A stretch of DNA of 64,000 nt. Source: Trissonchulus latispiculum. Taxonomy: Eukaryota; Nematoda; Enoplea; Enoplida; Ironidae. The translations under genes were made by a program, and so were the position numbers. The stretch's first letter is position 1; every line of letters starts with the position of its first letter. The notes beneath the pieces were generated by a model. That model did not search any database and had not been told where the DNA came from. It saw only the letters and a list, made by a program, of their open reading frames with translations. Location: contig JASAND010031982.1 of NCBI GenBank assembly GCA_030248195.1, positions 40,373 through 104,372 on the forward strand, in the 5' to 3' direction. This document shows, one piece after another, positions 25,432-37,300 of the stretch.

Positions 25432-26028
25432 ACTGAGTATGACACTCAGCTCTTCCTAATTGAATATGCTTGCAATATGCTCGAAACATTAAGGCCGAAA
25501 TCTCGGGGGGCTTCTCGGCGTGTAAACATACAACGCTGACATTTTTAAAAAATGGGGCGTTTTTGACAAATTGAATACTATAACTTGAGCTAGCAAAATC
25601 GTACAGAAATAATTTTTAGATTATGTTGCGTAGAAAGAGATCTTTCAACCACATAAAAAATCCGGCAACAATGCAAGGCATTTTGCAGAAATGGTGAAAT
25701 TCCCAGAATTTTCGTGGAAAGGATGTTTTATTGCCGGTCTTGTAAGAGATTGGCTAATGCTAACCACATAACTCTTGTACCGTTAAAAAGATCTCGTTCT
25801 AAGCAACACAATGATACAAAAATTATTGCAGTGCAATTTTTGCTAGCCCAAGTTATAGTATTTAATTTGGCAAGAACGCCCGTTTTTGAAAAATGTCAGC
25901 GTTGTATGTTTACACGCCGACAAGCCCCCACCCGAGATTTCGGCCTCAATGTTTCGAGCATATTACAAGCTTAATCTATTAGGAAGAGCTGAGGGTCTTA
26001 CTCTTCCTATTATAAACCCTTGCTGCTT
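25432..26028. mobile_element. Foldback MITE, copy 2 (ACTCAGCTCTTCC ends)
   Basis: It shares ACACTCAGCTCTTCCTAAT, GCTCGAAACATTAAGGCCG and the C/G tract with the element at 22036. The arms are again complementary around a centre near 25680. It is shorter and more diverged than copy 1. Confidence 0.7.
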
Positions 26029-26531
26029 ACAAAGCTTCATCTTGGGGATCTCAATTCCAGTTCGCGTTAAAAATTAAGCATTACTAGTCCAATAAAGCAT
26101 TGACCTAGGCACGTCCCTACAAGACGGATTACTAGAACTCCCAAGGCCTTTAGAGACACAATCTCAGGGAGTTTATTTAACAAATAAATTATAGTTATAT
26201 ACATAGCACACGAGGACACAGACTGCATAACAACAGATGAACCTGGACAGAAATGCACAAACTAGACATAAAGGAGACCTTCAAGCTTCCAGCCGACCAC
26301 ATCGAACAGTTTTAGGCCCGGGCTTGTGGGCGAGCAAAGATTTATGTAATAATTGAAAGTGCGAAGCGAAATTCTAGTATTAGGAGTCAGTACTAAGAAT
26401 GGCTCACAGACTGCAAATTTAACTCACATCACTTCAAACCAGATGAAAGCAAAACATGGACTTAAGTCAAATTCATTCATTGGAATCAAAAATAACTCCA
26501 ACAAAAGTATAAAAAAACCAAAGACTTAAAC

Positions 26532-27307
26532 CAGGGCCCTGTTGCACCAACTTTTAATCAGTAATCAGTAATCAGTAATCAGCAATCAGTAATCAGTAAG
26601 TTATTTTCCGTTGCACAAGACTACTGATTACTGATTGCTGATTACTGATTACTGATTACACGAGAAATACACGTCTTCATATACGTTTACTGATTACTGA
26701 TTAGATGAGAAATGAACGTCCATACATTTACTGATTACTGATTACGTAGGACATACGGCTGATTGTGGCATATTGCTGGCCCGGAAACTCAAAAAAGGAC
26801 TACCTAATTACAGCTTTACTACTACATTTTAGAAATTTGTAGTTTATTTTTAATTTTTGGTAGTTTATCCATTTTTATTGATTTTAGTGCTAACTGTACT
26901 TATTGGCTTACCAAGAGTGGAAAGTTACTACAACATATATTTATAGCAGAAGTAGGCTTATTTGCTAAAAACCGGTGAAATTCAACGGATAACAAAGTAT
27001 TCACTAAGTATTAATGAAAGGGTTCACGAAATTTGCCCCTAATTACTGAAAAATTAGACTGATTGTGCAGTAATCATGGTAAAGGAGACTGATTAAAATT
27101 TAGCAAAAATAATCAGTAATCAGTAATCAGGAAAGAGTTTGGTGCAACAACTTACTGATTATTCACTGATTATTCACTGATTATTTACTGATTACTGATT
27201 ACTGATTACTGATTGCAATCAGTAAAGTTGGTGCAACAGATTTTACTGATTACTGATTACTGATTACTGATTAATCAGTAATCAGTGGTTGGTGCAACAG
27301 GGCCCTG
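26532..27307. mobile_element. TIR element built of ATCAGTA iterations
   Basis: The ends CAGGGCCCTGTTGCACCAAC and its perfect complement bound a 776-bp element. Both arms consist of GTAATCAGTAATCAG-type iterations that pair with TACTGATTACTGATT runs. The centre (26740-27100) is unique AT-rich sequence. CAGGG ends recall hAT elements, but the flanks (ACTTAAAC and ATAGCACT) show no 8-bp duplication. Confidence 0.75.
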
Positions 27308-27728
27308 ATAGCACTATAATTCATTTATATATATTCGACTCGACCAGCAACGATCTAGGTAGCAATTTTGTGACAACAGAGCACGATATTCACTATACGT
27401 AATTGACTGAGGAGCTTTCTTTACAAAATTTTGAATTCTGTCATTACTCCAAGAATCAGAAAAAGCCCGTTCAAAATGTCGTCAGATGAAAGACTATGTA
27501 ACATCAAACTATCACTTACACAATGTTCATTAAATGAACCAACTCGATAGAAAGGCAACCTAACCTCGCTTTGCTCTGATCAACTTTGGAATATCAGTCT
27601 CACAGACTTGGTGCTATCTTAGTATAAGCTTCATTTTCAACCTCAGACAAAATGACTGCATTAAAATGAGGAGACGATTTAAAGTTAAAACCAAGAGTGC
27701 ATAATTGCGCTATATGTGAGAAGAAGAG

Positions 27729-28155
27729 CCACTAGAGGGCTTCTTTTCACCGCATTGCTTAATGGTACTCCGCCCACAATACGCGAATGTACCACCGTTT
27801 GGTGGGAATCGCCAAAAATAGGTTCCCATTTGGGTGGGTAAGGGTCGCCAGTAGCCAATGCTTGGGTTGGGGTCTAGGAAGGGATTACGGTAATTCCAGC
27901 TTAGTTCCAAAAAGGGCCAAAAAAGGGGGGGGGACAGCAAATCAAATTCTGCCAAACTTAGTTACTTGTGCGTCTGCCTAAATGGGGACGACTTTTAGCT
28001 ACCCCTCCAAGCGGGGATAAGTTTGGGATACCCCCTCCACCAATCAGAGAGAGGGTATGTCTGTCGACCCCTCGCCCCCCCAAGCGAGGGAATAATCACA
28101 CATTGTGGTCGGCGGAGTTCCGTTAAGCAATGCCCAGAGAAGAAACCCTCCAGTG
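27729..28155. mobile_element. TIR element downstream of cyclin C
   Basis: The left end CCACTAGAGGGCTTCTTTTC and the right end (complement CCACTGGAGGGTTTCTTCTC) start arms that match for about 55 bp, including GCATTGCTTAA and ACTCCGCC. It directly abuts a minus-strand AATAAA (28156-28161) that may end the cyclin C mRNA. No ORF is recognisable. Confidence 0.65.
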
Positions 28156-28383
28156 GTTTATTTCTTCTTAAATATATATATATAATAGAATTATGAACTC
28201 ATGGTTAAACTTATCAGCATAGTTCAATGCGCACACTGGCATGCAAACGTCCACTGAGACTCAATGTTTCTCAATTTGACCACAATACAGAAGAACAAGT
28301 GCCACAACGCAAGTCAGAGTCAGAGTCAGTCAGTCTTAATTAATTAGCTTCAGTTCAGACGCTCTCAGTGGTGGGTGAGTGAG

Positions 28384-31300
28384 TTATAGAAGTTGAGCCT
28401 GGGAGACATGGACTGCTGCCATCTGGTGCTGTTGTTGTTGTTGTTGTTGTTGCTGCTGCTGCTGTTGATGGGCATTCATCAGCTGCTCCTGACGACTTCC
28501 GTTAGTGCCCGCTGATGGCGGTCTGAAATAAGTAAACTCCAACTATAGTCACAAGTTGTGTCATTGTCTAAGTTTCATAAAAAAAGAAGAGTTATGCAGC
28601 AGTTAACAGGGCAGTTATGCACCCGTCTACGCGCGTCTAGAGGCAACTGGGACTATGAAATCACCATTACTGTTGTAAGGCAGCGGCGTATCCCGGTTTG
28701 GGAAAGGAAGAAATTTTGCCAATTTTTTCTAAACTTCCACACTCTTGCCAATGAAATACCAATTTTTCGTGTAAAAAGGTATACACCCTCCGCAAGAGAG
28801 ACTGGAAGGAAGGCTGCACCACATTGTAGGTCTTCTGGACACTGCATGAGGAAACCGAGAAAAACAGGGAGAGAGAGCCATACCGGGAGGGCTGAGGATT
28901 GGCTTTGGGCATCCGCTGAATCAACTGGACGGCCTCCTTCTTCTCGTCAAAGGTCTTCCAGACCTCGTACAGATGGAGGATCGTCCGGACCACCTCCAAC
29001 ACCTGCAACAACAACAAGTCACTCACTCACAACAAACAGCAATTACACGACGTCTCGCACAAAATTCCGCAAATAGACGAAAAAATCCAGGCCTGCACCC
29101 AGAATTTTGAAAACGGGGGGAGGGTCTGGGGGCAGAGCCCTCCAGAAGTTTTAGAATTTTTGCATTCTTGCTCAAAAATAGTACATGGGACGTTTATTTC
29201 GTGCACAAAACAAATTGTCGCAAGAATTTTTTAAAATAGCTGTTTTTGCCATAAAAATAGCAAAAATGTTCCATCTTGTCACCATAAAAAGGAGGAGTCT
29301 GGACCCCTTGAAGCCCCCCCACCCCTGGGTGCGGCCTTGCGCCAATCCAATGCCGGCATGAAACTTCATTCACACACTAAAACTATTCTAAAATATGGTC
29401 TGATTTACATTTAAAATCAATCATTTTAAATCTAATTCAAAACGTTTCCATTTTTCGACATTTCGACTAGCCAGATCCTTTAGGGGTGAGGGGAGGGGCC
29501 TGTTACGCACCTTGTCCATATCAACAGACAGTTCCGCAAACCAATTCTTAAGGTCCTTATTCTGAACCACACTTGCTATGTGAAGACAGCCTAAATTGTA
29601 AACACAACAATACAACCTACAATAGATAAACACATGGCATAAAACACATACACAATAGCAAAGAGTTCGACAGACGACAAGTATAATTTTCTGTTGTCAG
29701 AATACTGGTCAATTATTTCAGCATTACGTTTTCCAAAATGCTTTTAAAAAGATAAATACACTTTGGTACATTTTTGCAGTTCTGACTTTCTGCAGTTAAG
29801 TTAAAGAACCGCCCCCCCCCGTGCCGTAAACTAATGTCAGCACAATTATGCTATGCTACCATTTTTGAATCAAAGCAAAGTTACCTAAGGCAATTTGAAA
29901 GGGAGCATACATTAGGGATACATCCGTTTTCAGGCTATCATTAATGATTCGCCTAAACATTAGACAAACTAAGACAAACATTAACCAACTCAAAATCATC
30001 AGTAGCTTCAATTTGTTATATGAACCAGCAGGCTGCAAAGTCTAGTCCTAAGGCAAACGAACACACTTCTTTGGTTAACTACTGAGGTACAAAAATACGC
30101 AGTAGAACAACAAAACTTCAACACCAAGTGATCGAATGTTGAATTATATACATACTGGATAAGTTAGCAGTTACGAACGATAAACAATATCGTTTAACCT
30201 GTATCTGTTGCAAATTGATGGAACATATACTTCGCGGTGTTTTGTATCGATACTTTGATGTTACTCGTATTTTGTCGGATGTTCAACACGGGTTTAGGTC
30301 GGGCAGGTCCACCCAGACACAGCTTTTACACTGTCTTAGGGATTGGGTGGTGGAAATTGATAGAAAAGTACCAGTGGATGCAGTGTACATTGATATTAGT
30401 AAGGCGTTCGATACGGTTAGTCACTCAAAATTGATTTTCAAATTGAAAAAGTACAAGATTCCTACTAAATTTATTAATTGGATCGAATCCTTTTTATCAA
30501 GTTAAAGAAATGAAGTTATCAAATATTACAAACCTATTAATATTATAAGATATCCTTATATTATTAATATTCCTTTTTATCAAACCGGTCTCAAGTAGTG
30601 ACAGTGGGGGGTATTGATTCACAACCGGCAAAAGTATTGAGTGGAGTCCCACAAGGCAGTGTTTTGGGTCCCTTAATGTTTCTGGTGTATAGAAACGATG
30701 TTGTAAATCGTGTTGAGTTTAGCAAAATCCAGATATATGCTGACGATACTAAGCTGTATCTCCCCTGTAAGACTGCTGCTGACTATGAGAAGTTTCTTAA
30801 AGATATAGATGGTGTTTTTAGGTGGGCAAAGGAAAATCAGTTAAAAGTCGCTCTGGAAAAATGTGTAATGATGCATTTTGGTTTCAATAATCCTGGTCGA
30901 AACTATGAAATTAATAATGTTGCTATCCCCTGCGTAGGCAGTATTCGAGATCTAGGTGTCATCTTTGATAATAAGCTTACGTTTTCTGAGCAGTGTGAAA
31001 AAGTCCATGTTACTGCATCGGCTCGTGCTAATACAATTTTTAAGAGTTTTAGTTCTCGGGATTGGGCTTTTTTGGTGGCTATGTTTGTAACGTATGTCAG
31101 ACCTCTTCTTGAGTATAATTCCTCTGTTTGGAGTCCTTACACTAAAAAGGATATTATCTTGATTGAAAATGTCCAAAAGCGGTATACGAAAAGAATTCCC
31201 GGTTTAAGAAATAAATCGTACTACGAAAGACTGCGAACTTTAGGTCTTGAAACGTTGGAATCACGCCGTATTAAAGCTGACCTCTGTCAATGCTATCGTT

Positions 31301-34300
31301 TAGTGAATGGACTTGATAAAGTTGACCTTACGGATTATGTTACGTATGTTTAGGGGTGACTTGGGTTTACGGGGTCATAATATTATGTTGCAGGCAGCTC
31401 CATGTCGTAGAAACGAGAAAAAGCATTTTTTCGGTAACAGGGTTGTTAATGTCTGGAATTCTCTCCCTAGAGAAACCGTAAATGCTACTAGTTTGCAATC
31501 CTTTAAACAAAAATTGAAAGATACAGATATATCGGTGTTTTGTAAGGTTTTTAAGGCTGACTGACTGAGTTTTATTGTGTTTTATGCAGTTTTGTTAATA
31601 TTATGCACGTATATATGTTTTCTCAATTACGTTCACGTTTTATATTGAGGCGCACGTAAGTAATTGTCTGTACAATTCTGTGTTGTTCTATTCAGTAAAC
31701 GTTTTTATGATTGTACATAATTTTTTGTGACTTACTGAATAAACTGTTTGTTTGTTTGTTTGTTTTTCTAAAATTTCTGTTGTTTTCACAAAAGGGTGAA
31801 GACGTTTCTCATACACACATTATTTTCTTAGCAAACCTCAGCGCTAAGCTAAAGCCAAGAAGACAGAAAACGGATGGCATACCAGGTGAGGGCCTGAAGG
31901 TGGTCATCCTGTGAGAGATCCTGCTGAAAGAAGGTGACCAGGGTTCGATACGGATGATAGACGATCAGACAACAGTCCTAAAAAATACAGACAAACACAC
32001 GTCATTCACAGATGCACAAAACTTCAACCATTCCAACACCGTCAAACTCCATGGCTCTCTCCTGGTTCGGACTGAAGGCTATGCCTTCGTGACTGCAGGG
32101 CAGAAGAAGTTTTTTCTATTTTTCCTTACCTATGACTTTTACATTAATACTATTTACTGCGACCGTTGTCTGCAGACTTGATTATCAGAACTAAACTAGG
32201 GATTAACTAAGACTGGCGGAATGAGAAAATGGTGAGACAAGAGACACAACATACCAACATTTCCAGAAGGAAGAATTCAGCCTCCAGAACATGATTGTAC
32301 CGATAGGGATAGTCCTGCTGATAGGCATGACTGTATTTACCTTTCACTGGAAAATACAAAAATCAAACACAGCACTCAATTTGAATTGGTGAATTACAAC
32401 TGAACAAACATTAGCAGATATGTAACCGAATACCAACTATAATGTTATACTAGATAGTCACCGACGAAAAATTTTAAAATTAGCTTAACACACTGGAAAT
32501 TCTGCAAAGACTCAGAATATCCTTAGCACAACATATTATCTAGGGGCGGGGGGCGCCCCCCCCCAATCGAGCACCTCCCCCCACTCAGCCCCACCCCCAC
32601 TTTTTGGGCTTCCCCCCACTCACCCTAAGGTGCCCAGAAATTGCCAAGTTTTTATGATTTATGGTCAAAATTGTCCCCGGAAATTTTTGATCAAAAATCG
32701 CCTTTTTTGGTGCTAAAACTTGATTTTTGAGCACTTTTAAGCATACTTCTACCAGTGTATGTGGAAAACAGGTTATTTATACAGCAGTTTTTTTAGCATT
32801 TTCGGCCCATTTTATTCCCCCCCCACTAGTTGGGGGGGGCGTCCCCCCCACTTACTTATTTTTGCCTAAAATAAACCCAGGGATAGGGGCGGAGTTAACT
32901 TCCAAACTAAATTAGCTATTCTTATAATCTCCTAATATTATATTGATTCGTAATGCATTAAGCGCACATATTGTATATACTCTTAAGGCCGTAGATTACT
33001 TACAAACAGTTTGCATAGCCTGAATGAGCTTAGTCTGGGAAAGGAGACCGAACTCTTCCACTTTGGAGGCAAGAAAGACACTGGTCGGAATCAGGAGGAA
33101 AGGATCGATGCATTTCAAAGAATTCCTTAAAAGCAATCACTTATTTCAAGTGTCAGTAAAATGAGGGTAAAATGGAATAGAAAGGTAAAAAGAAAAATCA
33201 AAACGGACATAAACATGATCAAAAGCCGCTTAATTAATAGAGTCGAGAAAGAAACAAGAAACAATTGCAGACTGCGAAAGGCCGCCCCACCCCCAAGTTT
33301 TGGGAGTCCCCCACTCAATATAAAGTGCCCAGAAAATGTCAAATGATATGTGTCATATTTGGTTTAAATTTTCACAAATTTGCCGGCTTCGCCAGAACTT
33401 TGTGGTCAAACATCTTTTATTTTGGTACTCAAACTGGCTTTTTCCTACACCCCCAAGAATTTCGTTTCCCCCCCAGACTTGGGTCGCCCCATGGGCGTAT
33501 CCAAGGGGGGGGGGGGGGGGTTTGGGGGTTGAAACCCCCCTTTTGGTTTTTGCCTCCCCAAAATTTCTGCTTAAATAGTGCGAAATCAGTAAAAATTTCT
33601 AAAATTTTCGCGACTTCGGCGCGTTCTCCATTGCACCTTTTCAAAAATTTTGCGCCTTCGGCGCGTTGTCTTTACTTCTTCCAAAAATTTTGCGCCTTCG
33701 GCGCGTTTTTCTTTACTTTTTTCTAAACTTTTGCGCCTTCAGCGCGTTGCCTCATCGTTATTGTGTCGTACAATTTAAGGCATATACATGGCAGCCATAC
33801 ATGTATATAACTGTATAAATATATGTGTGTATATCAGGGTTTTTTTGTGTAAAATACTGTGTATTTACACAAAAAAAATTAATTTACACAGTGAAAAACT
33901 AATTTACACAACAAAATACACAGCCAAATTTTCGAAAATTTTTACAAAAAGTGCTCTGAAAAAATAGTTTTCAAGTCTTTAAGTTTTAAAAAAGCTCTAG
34001 CTTTTAACTGGGGGCTGCCGCCCCCAGACCCCCGCCTGTTTCCAATGGTTTAGAATGGTTTTCTGCATTTCTGCATCAACATGGTTATGGGTGTTTTATT
34101 CTCCTAAGTCTTAATGCTTCTACTTATCCAGTTGCGCATAATTTATTTTCGTACTGCACACGAATATTCGTAAATAGCTAGTATTTATTCGTATTTAACT
34201 ATACATATGTTTTCTGAAGCGAGTATTATTCAATATGATTTCTTGTTTATCTCTTGTATATATAATAATAAAAGCAGTCAGAGCCTAAAAATAGTTGCCA

Positions 34301-37300
34301 TCATGGTTTTTTTGTGTTTTTTACTGTGTTTTCGCACACTTTTTCTTAGAAAAACACACTTTTTCTTAGAAAAACACACTTAAAAACACACCGAAATTTT
34401 GAGATTCAGAAGCAAAATTTTACTAATTTCTTTAAAAGTTTTGACCGTTTCCTGAAAAAATTTTGCGCCTGCGGCGCACTTGTCTTTTCATTCATTTTTT
34501 CAAAGCTTTGGCGTCCTACCTCTGTCCTTGTGTCCTTTTTCTTTTTATCCTCTAGTATATGTATAAGTATATATATATATATAGTATATATATATACGTA
34601 CATACTTATTATTCTATTAGTTTACCACATTATTTACTTTAAGCTGCATTAAATCTCTAGCACCGTTTCAAAAGAAAATATGGTTTACAAAATCAAAAGG
34701 TTCAACTGTTTCCATTGTGGTTTTTTACCGATTTTTAAAAAATTTTCAGCTTCTGGGGGGCTCCGCCCTCCAGACCCCCCGTTGCAAATACGGCAACTTG
34801 CCAACTTGCCATACAACCCAAGAAATATTCAATACGAAAGCTAAAGGAATACAACTTTTCAATGCCGTTTCTGCCGTTAATTTAAAAAATTTCTCAACTT
34901 CTGAGGGGCTCCGCCCCCCAGACCCCCCTCCATGTATAATTGGTTTGTCTGTATATACTATATATATGGAGCCGTCCCCAGTAGCAGTTAAAGCATCGAA
35001 CCTTAGTACGTGACCAGCAAGTTTGTGAAAAAATTATTCCAAAAAGTTGGAAAAATATATAAAGAATTCGTTTCAGTAGGCGAAGTGTTTTTCAGAAATT
35101 TGAATTTGTCCAATCTTATTTTTGACATTTAATGAATTAATCTTTTTAAACACTTCCATTATGAATTCTATTGCAATTTACAAAATTTTCTCAACTTCTG
35201 GGGGGCTCCGTCCCCCAGACCCCCCGCGTGGCTTCTTTCGAAATGTTACACAAGTGCAGTTGGCATAACTTTGGCTTGAATGATCCGAAAATAACATTGT
35301 AGCAAGAAAATAACGTCTAAATGTATTTTATTTTATATTACAGTTGAAAAACGACACTTTTAAATTTTACACAGCTTCAAACAAAAATACACAGTGAAAT
35401 TTAAATTTACACAAGATTTACACAGGTCCGATTTTGAAAAAAAAACCCTGGTGTATATATATATACAAGTAGGAAAAATGCTCCTTGCAGTCGCATGAAA
35501 AAGTTAATATGAGCTATGATGGCCAACATTTAAATATGCCAAGGACAAGATTTAAAATGTTTAATATGAGACAGCATCTAAATAAGTACAGGACAAGATG
35601 TAAACGGCTAATATGAGCAGCTATGTACGTTTCTCTTGGGCTCATATTGACGCTCGTTCAACGCCACATTTCGTGGACAAGGTTTATGCTGCTCCTAATT
35701 TTCTTTTCTTATCTGCATACTTGAGCCTCCTACAGCTTACACGGCTTACTGCGAAATTAGAGAACGGAAATTCTGTGTGCACAAAAAAATGAACAGCATT
35801 AAAAGAAAATTAAAGTTATTATTAAAATTAATTAAATCTTGTCCTTGACATATTTAAATGTTGGCCATCATGGCTCATAACTTTTTCATGCGACTGCAAA
35901 GAGCATTTTTCCTACTTGTCCTCCTTTTAGTTTTTGGGAATGTTCGTTTCATTATATATCTATAAAACGCATATATATATATACCCGCCAAACTGAGAAC
36001 CAGTTGAACCAGATCTGGCCAGCCATGGGTCGGATCCCCAAAATAACATTATATATATAGCTCATATTATTGGGGCTTTCCCAGCTCACCCATGATACTA
36101 TGTTTACTACTTTTATGTTCGTCTTCGGGTTGGCAGTTTTTTGCATCATGACGCAAACGTTTTTTGCGTTTAAGAAACAAAAATAAGGACTCAAAAATTC
36201 GGTAGTTGGAATTTCACGAGTGCTCTAAATTAAATTTCCTGAGATAATTTACCGTAGTTTGGGGTCTGGCTTCTTCTGGGGGGCTGCCGCCCCCCAGACC
36301 CCCCCGCTTACCTCTTCGGATTCTATATTATTACAAAAATTAATAGCTGAAGTGATCTAGATTAATTCCTAGGGGGGGTCTAAATTAGAAAATGTTCTCC
36401 GACTTCTGGGGGGCTCCGCCCCCCCAGACCCCCCGACTGGTTTATATGTGTTTCTTTTGAGTCGCCATTTCCGTGGTCAAATAAAATGTTTCCTGGCGCA
36501 AATCGTGAAACTAACAACCCTGCGGGTACCCCCTTGTCGCCGCCCGCTAAGTTCGTGTCGTGACAACAAAAAAATTTGGTCAAGTCAAACCCCCCCCTTT
36601 GCAAAATCCTGGATACGCCCCTGGTCGCCCCCCCAGGATTCGGGCCTTCCCCCCCAGAACTTTTAAGTGCCCGGAAAAATAGGGTTATGAGGGTCGATTT
36701 TGAAAACTTTTTCCGGCTTCGCCGGATTTTTACACATTTTTAGCTATTTTAAGCTTAAATTGAAGTTAAAAATAGATATTTTAGCTCAGCAGCAAAAATA
36801 GCTATTTTTTAAACATTTTTGAAAAAATGGTCTTCCCTCCCCCAGAAATCTGTGCCGGGGACAGCCCCCAGACTCTCCCCCCCCCCCCAAAAGTTTTGCC
36901 TAGGAAAACGACAGCTCAAACTGATTTGCTGAGCAGTTTTAACTTAGTTGTTGTAGTAGTATATGCTGGGCTTATTCTACTGGAGCGGGATGGGCCCCTC
37001 ACCATAGACGACCTTCCCCCCCCCCAAAAGTGGGTGCCCCTTTGGGTATCAACTTTTGCCCTGAAAAAACTCTTTTAGAAGACCGAATTTTCAAAAATTC
37101 TCCGGCGTCGCCACTTACTTTTGCACTTCAAATAAACTTTTTTGGCGATTACTGTAAAAATAGCGCTATTTTTAGCATGTTTTTTTGAAACATTTTGAAA
37201 AATTCCCCCCTCGAAAAATGACTCGCCCCCCTAGGTCCCCCAAAGAAAAATTCCCAAGAATAAGCCCAGAAATGTATGTAGAAAACACGCTAATTCTACA

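Larger units (their letters stand above)
33493..36622. repeat. Composite repeat block with GGGCGTATCCA ends
   Basis: GGGCGTATCCAAGGGGGG at the left and CCTGGATACGCCCCTGG at the right are inverted and bracket about 3.1 kb. Inside are a 1.6-kb hAT-like element, a small TIR element at 35465, repeated GCGCCTTCGGCGCG words and five copies of the phrase CTCCGCCCCCCAGACCCCCC or close variants (34017, 34755, 34905, 35202, 36277, 36408). No gene is recognised. All of it lies in cyclin C intron 3. Confidence 0.55.

Noticed and set aside
28558..29076. 172-codon plus-strand frame
   Set aside because: It is the antisense shadow of cyclin C exon 9 (28884-29002, minus), whose protein match is unambiguous.
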